Shown: positions 20,218 through 29,877 of the stretch, piece after piece
How positions within the stretch are numbered: position 1 is the stretch's first letter
Layout: the number at the start of each line of letters is the position of its first letter
Assembly: GCA_032716605.1 (NCBI GenBank)
Contig: CM064492.1
Location: 54,020,131-54,084,130, forward strand
Reading direction: 5' to 3'
DNA length: 64,000 nt
DNA from: Paralithodes platypus
Taxonomy: Eukaryota > Arthropoda > Malacostraca > Decapoda > Lithodidae
Program-made: the position numbers and the translations under genes
The notes under the pieces: generated by a model
Databases searched by the model: none
What the model saw: the letters and a program-made list of their open reading frames with translations, nothing else
Told to the model about the DNA's origin: nothing

Positions 20218-21567
20218 TTTTTTTTTTTTTTTTTCTATGTGATTGAGGGAGGCAAAAGGCATAACTGCCTATAGCGAGTGCCTCCCCCATAGTTGAAAGA
20301 GTGACAGGGCCAAAATCAAGGGACGTTCGAGCCAAAATGCCTGGACACACGGAGTTTGAAGCAATTTAAGTCATAGGAAGAGGGAAAGACTGATTCTGGG
20401 AGAGAGTTCCAGAGCTCAGATATTGAGTAGAAGAAAGTTTGAGAGTAACGTTTCACTCTTGGGTTGGAGAGTTGCACAGAGTAGGGGTGGGATTGAGTTG
20501 TAAGACGGGTACCACTTGCCCTACGTAAAGGAGGTGGTATGCACTGGGATAGCTCTGAGGAACACTGATTATTATAGTAGCGATAGAATAGCGAGAGAGA
20601 TGCAACATTGCGGCGGAGAGAGAGAGATTGCAGAGAGTTGGTGAGTGGACGGGAGTTAATGATACGAAAGGCCTTCCTTTCAACTTTGTCTAGGAGAGCG
20701 GTGTGAGAGGAACCTCCCCACACATGTGAACAATACTCAATACAAGGGCGCACTATGCCCCTGTACAGAGCAAGAAGCTGTGCAGGGGAAAAGAACCCCC
20801 TAAGGCGGATGAGCACACCCAGCTTCTGGGAGGCTGCCTTAGCAAGACTGGTAATATGGTCCTTCCAAATGAGAGCAGAAGAAAAAGAGACACCAAGAAT
20901 ATTGAGAGAAGATGAAGGGTTGATTTTTGTATTGTTGAAGAACAAGGGATAGTCCGCTGGGAGATCCTGACGGGTAGATAGATGGAGAAATTGGGTTTTG
21001 GAAGCATTAAAGTTAACAAGGTTTTCTCTGCCCCAATTGGAAATAGTATTTAGATCAGAATTTAAGAGTTCTATGGCTTCATTACGTTTGTCGTTGAGGG
21101 ATTGCTGGCTTGGGCGTTCTGAAAAACTAATGGAGTAGTGTAAGGTTGAGTCGTCTGCGTATGAATGGATGGGAATTAAGGTACAGTTAAGGAGATCATT
21201 TATAAAAATTAGAAAGAGAATAGGAGATAGGACAGAGCCCTGAGGAACACCGGAGTTTATAAGGTGAGGAAGTGAACAATGGCCGTCCACAACCGCAGCT
21301 ATGGAACGGCCGGAAAGGAAATTAGAGACAAAGGCACAGATGGAGGGATAGAAACCGAAGGAGGGTAGTTTAGAAATTAACGATTTATGCCAGACTCTAT
21401 CGAAGGCTTTCGATATGTCTAGTGCAATAGAAAAAGTCTCACCGAAGTCCCGAAAGGAGGATGACCAAGAGTTAGTAAGATATGAAAGAAGATCACCAGT
21501 AGAGCGACCCTTAAGGAAGCCATACTGGCGATCTGAGAGCGGGAGAGAGAGCGAGAGCGATCTGAGA
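20218..21567 (-). mobile_element. 5'-truncated jockey-like LINE in the 31-bp array
   Basis: About 1.35 kb on the minus strand. It ends in a poly-A tail (poly-T on +, 20218-20234) after a short 3' UTR. The 5' end is truncated inside the reverse transcriptase. Both sides are the same 31-bp satellite, so the insertion came after the array. CAT at both junctions may be a minimal target duplication or microhomology. Confidence 0.9.
20316..21545 (-). CDS. LINE reverse transcriptase, C-terminal part
   Basis: Open frame of about 400 aa with no start of its own. The element is truncated just before RT motif 2a: the protein begins at SDRQYGFLKGRSTGD. Visible RT motifs in order are QYGF, ALDISKAFDRVWH (motif A, catalytic Asp), SGVPQGSVLSPILF (motif B) and HSYADDST (motif C, catalytic Asp pair). 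A C-terminal region follows with EYCSHVWGG and a final NCFKLRVSRHFGSNVP. The endonuclease domain and any ORF1 are missing. No stop or frameshift is seen in the remaining frame, so the insertion is fairly young. The few residues upstream of the truncation that are also open come from the flanking GA-rich filler. The motif style is of the jockey/CR1 superfamily; finer assignment needs a tree. A dead copy that cannot retrotranspose alone. Confidence 0.88.
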   Translation of the reverse strand, partial: LPLSDRQYGFLKGRSTGDLLSYLTNSWSSSFRDFGETFSIALDISKAFDRVWHKSLISKLPSFGFYPSICAFVSNFLSGRSIAAVVDGHCSLPHLINSGVPQGSVLSPILFLIFINDLLNCTLIPIHSYADDSTLHYSISFSERPSQQSLNDKRNEAIELLNSDLNTISNWGRENLVNFNASKTQFLHLSTRQDLPADYPLFFNNTKINPSSSLNILGVSFSSALIWKDHITSLAKAASQKLGVLIRLRGFFSPAQLLALYRGIVRPCIEYCSHVWGGSSHTALLDKVERKAFRIINSRPLTNSLQSLSLRRNVASLSLFYRYYNNQCSSELSQCIPPPLRRASGTRLTTQSHPYSVQLSNPRVKRYSQTFFYSISELWNSLPESVFPSSYDLNCFKLRVSRHFGSNVP

Positions 21568-21838
21568 GCATACACCTAGATAGAAAGCCATAGTGATAGA
21601 CATACACCCAGATAGAAAGCCATAGTGATAGACATACACCCAGATAGAAAGCCATAGTGATAGACATACACCCAGATAGAAAGCTATAGTGATAGACATA
21701 CACCTAGATAGAAAACCAGTGATAGACATACACCCAGATAGAAAGCCATAGTGATACATACACCCAGATAGAAAGCCATAGTGATAGACATACACCCAGA
21801 TAGAAAGCCATAGTGATAGACATACACCTAGATAGAAA
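21568..21838. repeat. 31-bp minisatellite, right part
   Basis: About eight further units of the array, mostly the 32-bp CACCCAGATAG form, two with deletions (near 21715 and 21755). Confidence 0.95.
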
Positions 21839-21857
21839 GAGAGAACGAAATAAACTA

Positions 21858-21870
21858 TGACCTTTGACCT
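21858..21870 (-). promoter_or_regulatory. perfect DR1 nuclear-receptor-type motif
   Basis: TGACCTTTGACCT, reverse complement AGGTCAAAGGTCA, is the consensus direct repeat with 1-bp spacing bound by RXR/HNF4-type receptors. Sequence match only; no gene is nearby. Confidence 0.3.
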
Positions 21871-21912
21871 TCCTTCCTCTCCTCAACACTCACACTCCTC
21901 CCATCTCTCTCT

Positions 21913-22012
21913 TACATACATACATACATACATAATACAGCTATCCATCCATCCATCTATGCATGTTTTCTTGATGCTCTCGCTCTCTCTCTCTCTCTCT
22001 ATCTCTTTATCT
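21913..22012. repeat. short CATA, CATC and TC microsatellites
   Basis: (CATA)5, (CCAT)4 and (CT)11 in succession. The AT-rich stretch 22015-22170 shows nothing recognisable. Confidence 0.85.
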
Positions 22013-22189
22013 CGTGTGCTATGGCAATAGCAATCATAATCTTTATTGATAATTCAAGTATTCTAATTATTTATTCTATTATTATTTTAGATGAATAATT
22101 TTCTATTATCATGTTATTTTATCAATTGGTTTGTAAACAAGACGAAGATATAAACTTCACAATCACTCATACTCATGCACACAAACAAG

Positions 22190-22241
22190 CACACACACAC
22201 ATATACTGTATATACACACACAGCAGCGCAAAATTAATAGG

Positions 22242-22287
<46 letters not shown>

Positions 22288-22460
22288 GTGTGTGTGTGTG
22301 TGTGTGTGTGAGGGAAAGGGATAAATAGAGGTACTTATACTGTATACATGAGTGTGTGTATATGTGTGTAAGAGTGTATGTGTAAGTGAGTGTGTGTATG
22401 TGTATAAGACAGTGTGTGTGTGTGTGTGTGAGTAATATTGTGTGTGTGTGTGTTAGTATA
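22190..22460. repeat. CA, GA and GT microsatellite cluster
   Basis: Includes (GA)n 22246-22284 and (GT)n 22285-22310. The GT-rich block 22352-22455 has a near copy at 26811-26910. Confidence 0.93.
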
Positions 22461-22461
22461 T

Positions 22462-22740
22462 TACGCAGAGTTTGGTATCGCCCCCCTGTATTGTGGGTAC
22501 CACCCGAAAACAAAAATCTGTCGTTGATGTCCGTCTGTCACTGAACTCCTCCTAGACCGTTGGACGGATTTTCACTAAACTTCACACAAACATTTGTTGG
22601 GTGAATACAACCTCAGTCTAAACAGAATTTTTGAATTTGTGCAATAGTTATGATTTTAGGTCCAAAATATGGTTTTACCCCCCCCCCCCCAAGCAATGAT
22701 GGCGTTGATAGTGTGTGTGCCCCGAAGGGGCTCACACACA
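22462..22740 (+). repeat. unclassified dispersed repeat
   Basis: Low-complexity-free DNA including GTCCGTCTGTCACTGAACTC, TTGGACGGATTTTCACTAAA and CCCCGAAGGGG. No ORF. I suspect a transposon fragment from its position among repeats, but I have no second copy in the window to prove it. Confidence 0.3.
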
Positions 22741-22744
22741 AAAC

Positions 22745-23385
22745 ACATTTGTTCTGGGGCCTAAAACATCTCGCCCCGCATCTGTTAGGTTAAGTTAGTT
22801 TAGTTAACATTAGAAGTGATGATAGTAATAGTGGGGATGATGGTAATAGTAGTGATAATGGTGATAATAGTAGTGATGATGGTTGTAGTTGTTGTGATGA
22901 TGACAGTTGTAATGATGATGGTAGTGATGATAATGACAGTAGTAGATATGATGGTTATAGTACTAGTAGTAGTGATGATGGTCATAATAGCAGTGATGAT
23001 GGTGACAAGTAATAATGATTGTAAGATGATGGTGATAATAATGATTATGGTGATAGTTGTAGTGATAATGATGAGAGTAGTGATGATGGTGACAGTATTA
23101 GTGAAGATGGTGAGAGTAGTAGTGATGATTGTAATATAGCAATGATGATAGTAACGGTGATGATGATAGTAGTAGTGATGATGGTGACAGTTGTAGTGAT
23201 GATGATAGTACTGGTGATGGTGGTAATATTAGTGATGATGGTAACCCCTCAAAGAGTTGGGTATGCCGTTTTGATTTTGGGCAAAATGGCACGACTACTC
23301 TACTATTGTGTTTCATGTGATATTTACAGTAATAGCTCTTTAGATTCGGATAAGACTGTAGTCAACTCTGCGTAAGAATGCCATC
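22745..23385. repeat. duplicated GAT-rich block, copy 1
   Basis: Unit: ACATCTCGCCCCGCATCTGT, then GGTTAAGTTAGTTTAGTTAA, then several hundred bp of GAT/GTA triplets, then GAGTTGGGTATGCCGTTTTG and TTTTGGGCAAAATGGCACG. The same order recurs about 635 bp downstream. Valine/methionine or serine/aspartate frames are artefacts. Confidence 0.85.
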
Positions 23386-23880
23386 GTTCTGGGTGCGAAA
23401 ACATCTCGCTCCGCATTTGCTAGGTTAAGTTAGTTTAGTTGATATTAGAAGTGATGGTAGTAATAGTGGGATTGATGGTGATAATAGTAGATGATGGTTG
23501 TAGTTGTATTGATGATGACAGTAGTAGATGTGATGGTGACAGTACTAGTAGTAGTGATTATGGTCATAATAGTAGTGATGATGGTGACAAGTAATGATGA
23601 TGGTTGTAGTGATAATGATGACAGTAGTGATGATGGTAGTGACGATGGTGATAGTAATAGTGATGATGGTGAGTAGTAGTGATGATGGTGAAAGTTGTAG
23701 TGATGATGACCGTAGTAGTGATGATGAGAGTAGTAGTGATGATGGTAAGAGTAGTAGTGATGACTATAATAGCAGTAGTGCTGATGATAGTAATGAAGAT
23801 AGTGATTAGTAGTGATGATGGTGACCCATCGCAGAGTTGGGTATGCCGTTTTGATTTTGGGCAAAACGGCACGTCTACTT
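23386..23880. repeat. duplicated GAT-rich block, copy 2
   Basis: ACATCTCGCTCCGCATTTGC, GGTTAAGTTAGTTTAGTTGA, GAT/AGT triplets, GAGTTGGGTATGCCGTTTTG. Its triplet section is shorter than copy 1, so the microsatellites have changed since the duplication. Confidence 0.85.
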
Positions 23881-24049
23881 TATTATTAGACGATTTATTG
23901 AGATTAGGAAGGGTATATGGAAGTGAAAGGGTTACTCGAGATAATATTTACCCGTTTAATTCCCATACATCCTTCCTAAGGTTACATAAAATCGTTTAAT
24001 AATAGCCACAATAAGCTATCAAAAAGTGGCATAATCTTCAAGGGGTTAA
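23880..24049. mobile_element. family A MITE, left end lost
   Basis: ATTATTAGACGATTTATTGA, AGGAAGGGTATATGGAAG, then CATCCTTCCTAAGGTTACAT, AAAATCGTTTAATAATAGCC and the right end CTTCAAGGGGTTAA. The left terminus is replaced by the duplicated block. Confidence 0.7.
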
Positions 24050-24139
24050 AGAGAGATGCGGCGGAGGGATCGAGTTGAAAAGTATATGAGTGAAAGTGTT
24101 GTTGGGTGGGAGGAGGGCCGCCAGCTGCCAGATAGATTA

Positions 24140-24185
24140 ATATTAGTATTAGTTGTAGTAGTAGTAGTAATAATAGTAGTAGTAT
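24140..24185. repeat. AGT/AAT triplet run
   Basis: Short TAGTAGTAGTAATAATAG tract before the left inverted flank of the next array. Confidence 0.8.
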
Positions 24186-24220
24186 CCGTAGCAGTAATCG
24201 TACTATACCCTTTTAATTTT

Positions 24221-24240
24221 TTTCAACTGACGGTAAATTG
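24221..24240 (-). repeat. inverted flank of 43-bp array, left
   Basis: TTTCAACTGACGGTAAATTG is nearly the reverse complement of CAATTTACCGCCAGCTGAAA at 26366-26385 on the other side of the array. Confidence 0.5.
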
Positions 24241-24301
24241 CAATGGTCCCATCAGGATTTCTCGGATATTTTGAAGATTGTGTAGTGGAATATGGTGCTA
24301 A

Positions 24302-26324
24302 TTATATAAGCTTGGTCTTACTATGATGCTGAGCCATGGTAGTTTCATATAAGCTTGGTCTTACTATGATGCTGAGCCATGGTAGTTTCATATAAGCTTG
24401 GTCTTACTATGATGCTGAGCCATGGTAGTTTCATATAAGCTTGGTCTTACTATGATGCTGAGCCATAGTAGTTTCATATAAGCTTGGTCTGATGATGCTG
24501 AGCCATAGTAGTTTCATATAAGCTTGGTCTTACTATGATGCTGAGCCATAGTAGTTTCATATAAGCTTGGTCTTACTATGATGCTGAGCCATAGTAGTTT
24601 TATATAAGCTTGGTCTTACTATGATGCTGAGCCATAGTAGTTTTATATAAGCTTGGTCTTACTATGATGCTGAGCCATGGTAGTTTCATATAAGCTTGGT
24701 CTTACTATGATGCTGAGCCATAGTAGTTTTATATAAGCTTGGTCTTACTATGATGCTGAGCCATGGTAGTTTCATATAAGCTTGGTCTTACTATGATGCT
24801 GAGCCATGGTAGTTTCATATAAGCTTGGTCTTACTATGATGCTGAGCCATGGTAGTTTCATATAAGCTTGGTCTTACTATGATGCTGAGCCATAGTAGTT
24901 TCATATAAGCTTGGTCTTACTATGATGCTGAGCCATGGTAGTTTCATATAAGCTTGGTCTTACTATGATGCTGAGCCATGGTAGTTTCATATAAGCTTGG
25001 TCTTACTATGATGCTGAGCCATAGTAGTTTCATATAAGCTTGGTCTTACTATGATGCTGAGCCATAGTAGTTTCATATAAGCTTGGTCTTACTATGATGC
25101 TGAGCCATAGTAGTTTCATATAAGCTTGGTCTTACTATGATGCTGAGCCATAGTAGTTTCATATAAGCTTGGTCTTACTATGATGCTGAGCCATAGTAGT
25201 TTCATATAAGCTTGGTCTTACTATGATGCTGAGCCATAGTAGTTTCATATAAGCTTGGTCTTACTATGATGCTGAGCCATGGTAGTTTCATATAAGCTTG
25301 GTCTTACTATGATGCTGAGCCATAGTAGTTTCATATAAGCTTGGTCTTACTATGATGCTGAGCCATAGTAGTTTCATATAAGCTTGGTCTTACTATGATG
25401 CTGAGCCATAGTAGTTTCATATAAGCTTGGTCTTACTATGATGCTGAGCCATAGTAGTTTCATATAAGCTTGGTCTTACTATGATGCTGAGCCATAGTAG
25501 TTTCATATAAGCTTGGTCTTACTATGATGCTGAGCCATAGTAGTTTCATATAAGCTTGGTCTTACTATGATGCTGAGCCATAGTAGTTTCATATAAGCTT
25601 GGTCTTACTATGATGCTGAGCCATAGTAGTTTCATATAAGCTTGGTCTTACTATGATGCTGAGCCATAGTAGTTTCATATAAGCTTGGTCTTACTATGAT
25701 GCTGAGCCATGGTAGTTTCATATAAGCTTGGTCTTACTATGATGCTGAGCCATGGTAGTTTCATATAAGCTTGGTCTTACTATGATGCTGAGCCATAGTA
25801 GTTTCATATAAGCTTGGTCTTACTATGATGCTGAGCCATAGTAGTTTCATATAAGCTTGGTCTTACTATGATGCTGAGCCATAGTAGTTTCATATAAGCT
25901 TGGTCTTACTATGATGCTGAGCCATAGTAGTTTTCATATAAGCTTGGTCTTACTATGATGCTGAGCCATAGTAGTTTCATATAAGCTTGGTCTTACTATG
26001 ATGCTGAGCCATGGTAGTTTCATATAAGCTTGGTCTTACTATGATGCTGAGCCATGGTAGTTTCATATAAGCTTGGTCTTACTATGATGCTGAGCCATGG
26101 TAGTTTCATATAAGCTTGGTCTTACTATGATGCTGAGCCATAGTAGTTTCATATAAGCTTGGTCTTACTATGATGCTGAGCCATAGTAGTTTCATATAAG
26201 CTTGGTCTTACTATGATGCTGAGCCATAGTAGTTTCATATAAGCTTGGTCTTACTATGATGCTGAGCCATGGTAGTTTCATATAAGCTTGGTCTTACTAT
26301 GATGCTGAGCCATGGTAGTTTCAT
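24302..26324. repeat. 43-bp satellite-like array, 2 kb
   Basis: About 47 units of 43 bp containing ATAAGCTTGGTCTTACTATG and ATGCTGAGCCAT(A/G)GTAG. Very homogeneous: the main variants are CCATGG versus CCATAG and TTTTAT versus TTTCAT, plus one unit lacking TTACTA near 24490. TACTATG and CATAGTA inside each unit can pair. Every unit has a HindIII site (AAGCTT). No ORF. Confidence 0.97.
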
Positions 26325-26325
26325 A

Positions 26326-26388
26326 TTATTCCATTAAGTATTGAGAAATTAGCTGCTAAGAGATTCAATTTACCGCCAGCTGAAATGA
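26326..26388 (+). repeat. family F repeat, right flank of 43-bp array
   Basis: TTAGCTGCTAAGAGATTCAA then TTTACCGCCAGCTGAAA. Shared with 15948-16004 and 55638-55663; its end is inverted at 24221-24240. The unique-looking DNA 26390-26660 holds nothing I recognise. Confidence 0.55.
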
Positions 26389-26649
26389 AACCGAGTATAA
26401 TTAAGTAAAAGTATTATTATTTTATATTTATGTATCTATTATCTACTTTTGTTTTAACCATCATACATTTTTTCTTTCTTTCTTCCACCAAAACATAATA
26501 CTGGGTAGGTGCTGACTCCAGTGTAATCAACCCTCCGGAATACGAAATTACTATAATCTGCCTCTCTGTAATTACCTGTATTCCGCTCTCGGAGATTCCT
26601 ATTACACCGGCATCATATAATATTATTCCTTAAGGACAGATTTTCCCAT

Positions 26650-26668
26650 ATATATATAGGCCTATACC

Positions 26669-26720
<52 letters not shown>

Positions 26721-26743
26721 GTATATATATATATATATATATA

Positions 26744-26795
<52 letters not shown>
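26650..26795. repeat. (TA)n microsatellite, imperfect
   Basis: TA repeats interrupted by GTA and CTG variants (ACTGTATATA), about 130 bp. Confidence 0.95.
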
Positions 26796-26797
<2 letters not shown>

Positions 26798-26810
26798 TTT
26801 ATTATTATTA

Positions 26811-27297
26811 GTGTGTGTATATGTGTGTAAGAGTGTATGTGTAAGTGAGTGTGTGTATGTGTATAAGACAGTGTGAGTGTGTGTGAGTAATATTGTGTGT
26901 GTGTGAGTATTTTATAAGTAGTAATGGGGGAGGTAGGTGATCAGTTGTGTGTGTGTGTGTGTGTGAATGTAATAGAGAGTGAGTATAATAGAGAGTGTGT
27001 TAGTGTGAGAAAGTGTGTATATTATAAGTAAGGTAGTAAAAGTGGAGGGTAGGTGATCAGCTGTGAGTGTGTGTGAGTATGATAGTGAGTGTGTTAGTAT
27101 GTGATAGAGTGTGTATATTATAAGTAAGGTAGTAACGTAGGGTGAGGGGGGGGGGTGAACAGCTGTGAATGTGTGTGAGTGAGTATGATAGTGAGTATGC
27201 TAGAGAGTGGGTGAGTGTGTTAGTTGTGTGAGATTGTGTAGAGTATATTATAAGTAAGGTAGTAAGGGGGGGGGGGGGGTGATCAGCTGTGGGTCTC
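26811..27297. repeat. GT-rich degenerate tandem repeat
   Basis: The first ~100 bp duplicate 22352-22455. Then four degenerate ~95-bp units share TATTATAAGTAAGGTAGTAA, a G-run, GGTGATCAGCTGTG and GTGTGTGAGTATGATAGTGA. Confidence 0.85.
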
Positions 27298-27345
27298 ACC
27301 TGTGCTGCCCGGTAATCATCGTCTCACACACCTGTGATGGGATAG

Positions 27346-27372
27346 TCTCTCTCTCCCTCTCTCTCTCTCTGA
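27346..27372. repeat. (TC)n left flank of LINE copy 1
   Basis: CTCTCTCTCCCTCTCTCTCT directly precedes the 5' truncation point of the LINE. The same tract type resumes right after its 3' tail at 29233. Confidence 0.9.
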
Positions 27373-29228
27373 GTAATGAGTAATGCCCTGAATACCTTCT
27401 TTGCATCAGTTTTTACAACAGAAGACCTCGGTGATATCCCTACACCATCGCCGATTCAGATTGATAATTCATATGTTCTAAGCAATATCACCATTACAGA
27501 GAGAGAAGTATTGAATTGTTTAGATAAACTCAAGGTAAATAAAACGCCTGGACCTGATACAATCTCACCTAGAGTTCTAAAGGAAGCTAAGGATGAGCTC
27601 TCCAAACCACTGACATTGCTATTCAATAAATCCTTGCAGTCTGGAACTATGCCTGATCAGTGGAAGCTAGCCAACGTAACACCGATATTCAAAAAAGGCA
27701 GCAAATCCCTACCCAGTAACTACCGTCCAATTAGCTTAACCTCAGTTGTATGTAAAATGCTAGAAACACTCATAAGAGACAGATTCGTAAATCATTTAGA
27801 GGAAAATAACATACTTAAAGATACTCAACACGGCTTTCGTAAAAAATAAAAAACGCTCCTGTTTAACAAACCTCTTAGACTTCTACGATATCCTCAACCT
27901 CTACGATGAGAGTAAAGCTGTAGATATTATATACCTTGATTTTCAAAAGGCCTTTGACAAAGTTCCCCACAAACGTTTACTGCTAAAACTAAAATCGCAT
28001 GGAATACAAGACGGTGTGTTGAAATGGATAGAAAATTGGCTCAGCAACAGAAAGCAAAGAGTAGTCATAAACGGTAAGGCATCTAAATGGACCAATGTAA
28101 GTAGCGGGGTACCCCAGGGATCGGTACTAGGACCAATTCTCTTTCTAATTTACATCAACGACATAGATGAGGGTCTCACCTGTACAATCTCAAAATTTGC
28201 TGACGATACAAGCATTGCAAATAGCGTACTCTCAAAAGAACAAGTTAACGATATGCAACACAATCTAGATAAGTTGTCATGTTGGGCAAAATTTGTCAAA
28301 TGAGTTTCAATGCGGATAAATGTAAAGTACTACATATCGGATACCAAAATGAGAAAGCAAACTATTCAATGAATGGCACTCAGCTTAAGAATGTAAACAG
28401 AGAAACCGATCTGGGAGTAACAATATCGAGTAACCTAAAACCGAGTCAACAATGTTCAGAAGTTGTTAAGAAGGCAAACAAATTAATTGGCTTTATAGAC
28501 AGGTCATTTGAGCATAAATCCAAAGACGTTATCCTAACCCTTTACAATTCCTTAGTCCGCCCTCTTCTGGAATACTGCGTTCAATCCTGGTGCCCTTATT
28601 GCCAAAAAGATATAGACAAGCTAGAATGAGTTCAACGTAGAGTTACCAAAATGATACCTAGCCTAAAGAACAAACCATACGAGGAGCGTCTTAGAGAATT
28701 AAATCTATTTCCTTTAACCCAGCGCAGATTAAGAGGTGACTTAATTCTAGTGTTGAAAATCATCAAAGGCATCGACAATATGAACTGTAGTAAGTACTTC
28801 ACTATCGACCGATCTAATTACATGCGGGGAAACGGTTGCAAAATTATTGGTAAATCTTTTAACTCACACGAATCTAAGAATTTTTTCTTCAATCGAGTTG
28901 TCAACTTGTGGAATGGGCTTCCCCGAGACGTTATAGACTGCAGCACCGTTGATTCATTTAAACTTCGTCTAGACAAATATCTCGCATCAAGCCCGCGACT
29001 GACTGCGTTTGTAAATGAATAACTTTATTTTATCCTCCCCTCAGTTACTAACCCATCTGTCCCCTACTAACTTCCTAATCCTGTCACGGACATTAGTTCC
29101 AGGGCAGTAGTTCCCTTTCCAATGTTCCCTTACCCACTCTAAACCACTGTTTGGACACTTTATCCTCAGTGTTTTGGAGGACAAGCAGCCTAGAAGGGTC
29201 ACTAGACCTGTTGTTGCTTGATTTCCTT

Positions 29229-29235
<7 letters not shown>
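27373..29235 (+). mobile_element. LINE L-A copy 1, 5'-truncated
   Basis: About 1.86 kb. Closely matches 47614-49455 of the complete L-A copy. It begins inside ORF2 at ATGAGTAATGCC, keeps the whole 3' UTR and ends TTTCCTTTGTACTC at a (TC)n tract. GAGTAATG is repeated at the 5' junction. Confidence 0.92.
27376..29022 (+). pseudogene. L-A ORF2 reverse transcriptase, broken
   Basis: Corresponds to the RT and C-terminal half of L-A ORF2 and lacks the endonuclease. RT landmarks are present: NKTPGPDTI, SNYRPISLTS, DFQKAFDKVPH (motif A), SGVPQGSVLGPILFLIYIND (motif B) and KFADDT (motif C). The frame is broken three times relative to the intact copy. A short A-rich insertion near 27844 creates a stop after FRKK. 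A one-base deletion near 28285 (TGGGCAAAATTTG versus TGGGCCCAAATTTGG) shifts the frame. A CGA to TGA change at 28627 stops it after KLE. The last ~120 codons are open and end FVNE-stop. Apart from these lesions it is very similar to the 46-49 kb copy, so it is a recent but dead insertion. Confidence 0.92.

Positions 29236-29267
<32 letters not shown>
29233..29267. repeat. (TC)n right flank of LINE copy 1
   Basis: About 17 CT units directly after the TTTGTACTC tail. Confidence 0.92.
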
Positions 29268-29270
<3 letters not shown>

Positions 29271-29345
29271 GTGCGGAATTTCGGTGTGAGTATCTTAGGT
29301 TCGAGTCCTTGGAGTGCCACATGAATTCATTACTTTCATTGATTT
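29268..29345 (+). mobile_element. tRNA-like SINE remnant
   Basis: Box B GGTTCGAGTCC at 29298-29308 and a following ATTACTTTCATTGATTT that parallels the sequence after box B at 1389-1425. The A box is lost in the (TC)n side. 29345-29520 is AT-rich with nothing else recognised. Confidence 0.35.
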
Positions 29346-29520
29346 CGTTAAATAGGTATATTTGTAAAGTTAATTGGTGGGTCGGTGAAAACAAATATCA
29401 AATTATAAACAATATGTTGTTTTATGCAAAGTGCTAAAAACTAAATGTGTGTTCTTTGACTTACTGTATTTATGAACAAATATGAATTAAATTGATCTTA
29501 TTTATCAATACCAAATATCA

Positions 29521-29876
29521 GTGGAGACAGTGGTCTTATTCATATATTTTTTTAGTTTACTCCCTAGACCTCCATCAAGCTACGAAAAACACCCCCTAGA
29601 CCCCCCCCCCCCCCCCTTCAAGATAGATTTGTACATTTGTCGTTAGAAAAATGTCCCGGCCAAAGGCCGATTCCTCCTAAAATTACAGGCTCGCTATCGC
29701 TCGCCAGGAAATAATCGACACCTAAATGGCACGAAGGGTCCTAATATTGACAAAGAAATGGGGTGAAATGTCATAAAATCCCCAAACTAATGGAACCAAC
29801 GTCTTAAAATCTCAAAACTAGTGGGGCTAAACATTATGGAGAAGGGGGTCCAGAAACACAGTATGTCTCCCCTTAA
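29521..29876 (-). mobile_element. family B TTAA element
   Basis: Left terminus worn (GTGGAGACAGTGG); right end ATGTCTCCCCTTAA. In between CCTAGACCTCCATCAAGCTA, an expanded poly-C, GCCAAAGGCCG, GCTCGCTATCGCTCGCCAGG and CGACACCTAAATGGCACGAA. Confidence 0.8.
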
Positions 29877-29877
29877 C

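Noticed and set aside
18928..20350. 444-aa VYHYGFLSGVCLSLW frame
   Set aside because: 31-bp repeat read in rotating phases; it continues into unrelated LINE sequence at one end.
24302..26324. CRISPR-like array
   Set aside because: Units are contiguous with no variable spacers, in a clearly eukaryotic context; this is a minisatellite.
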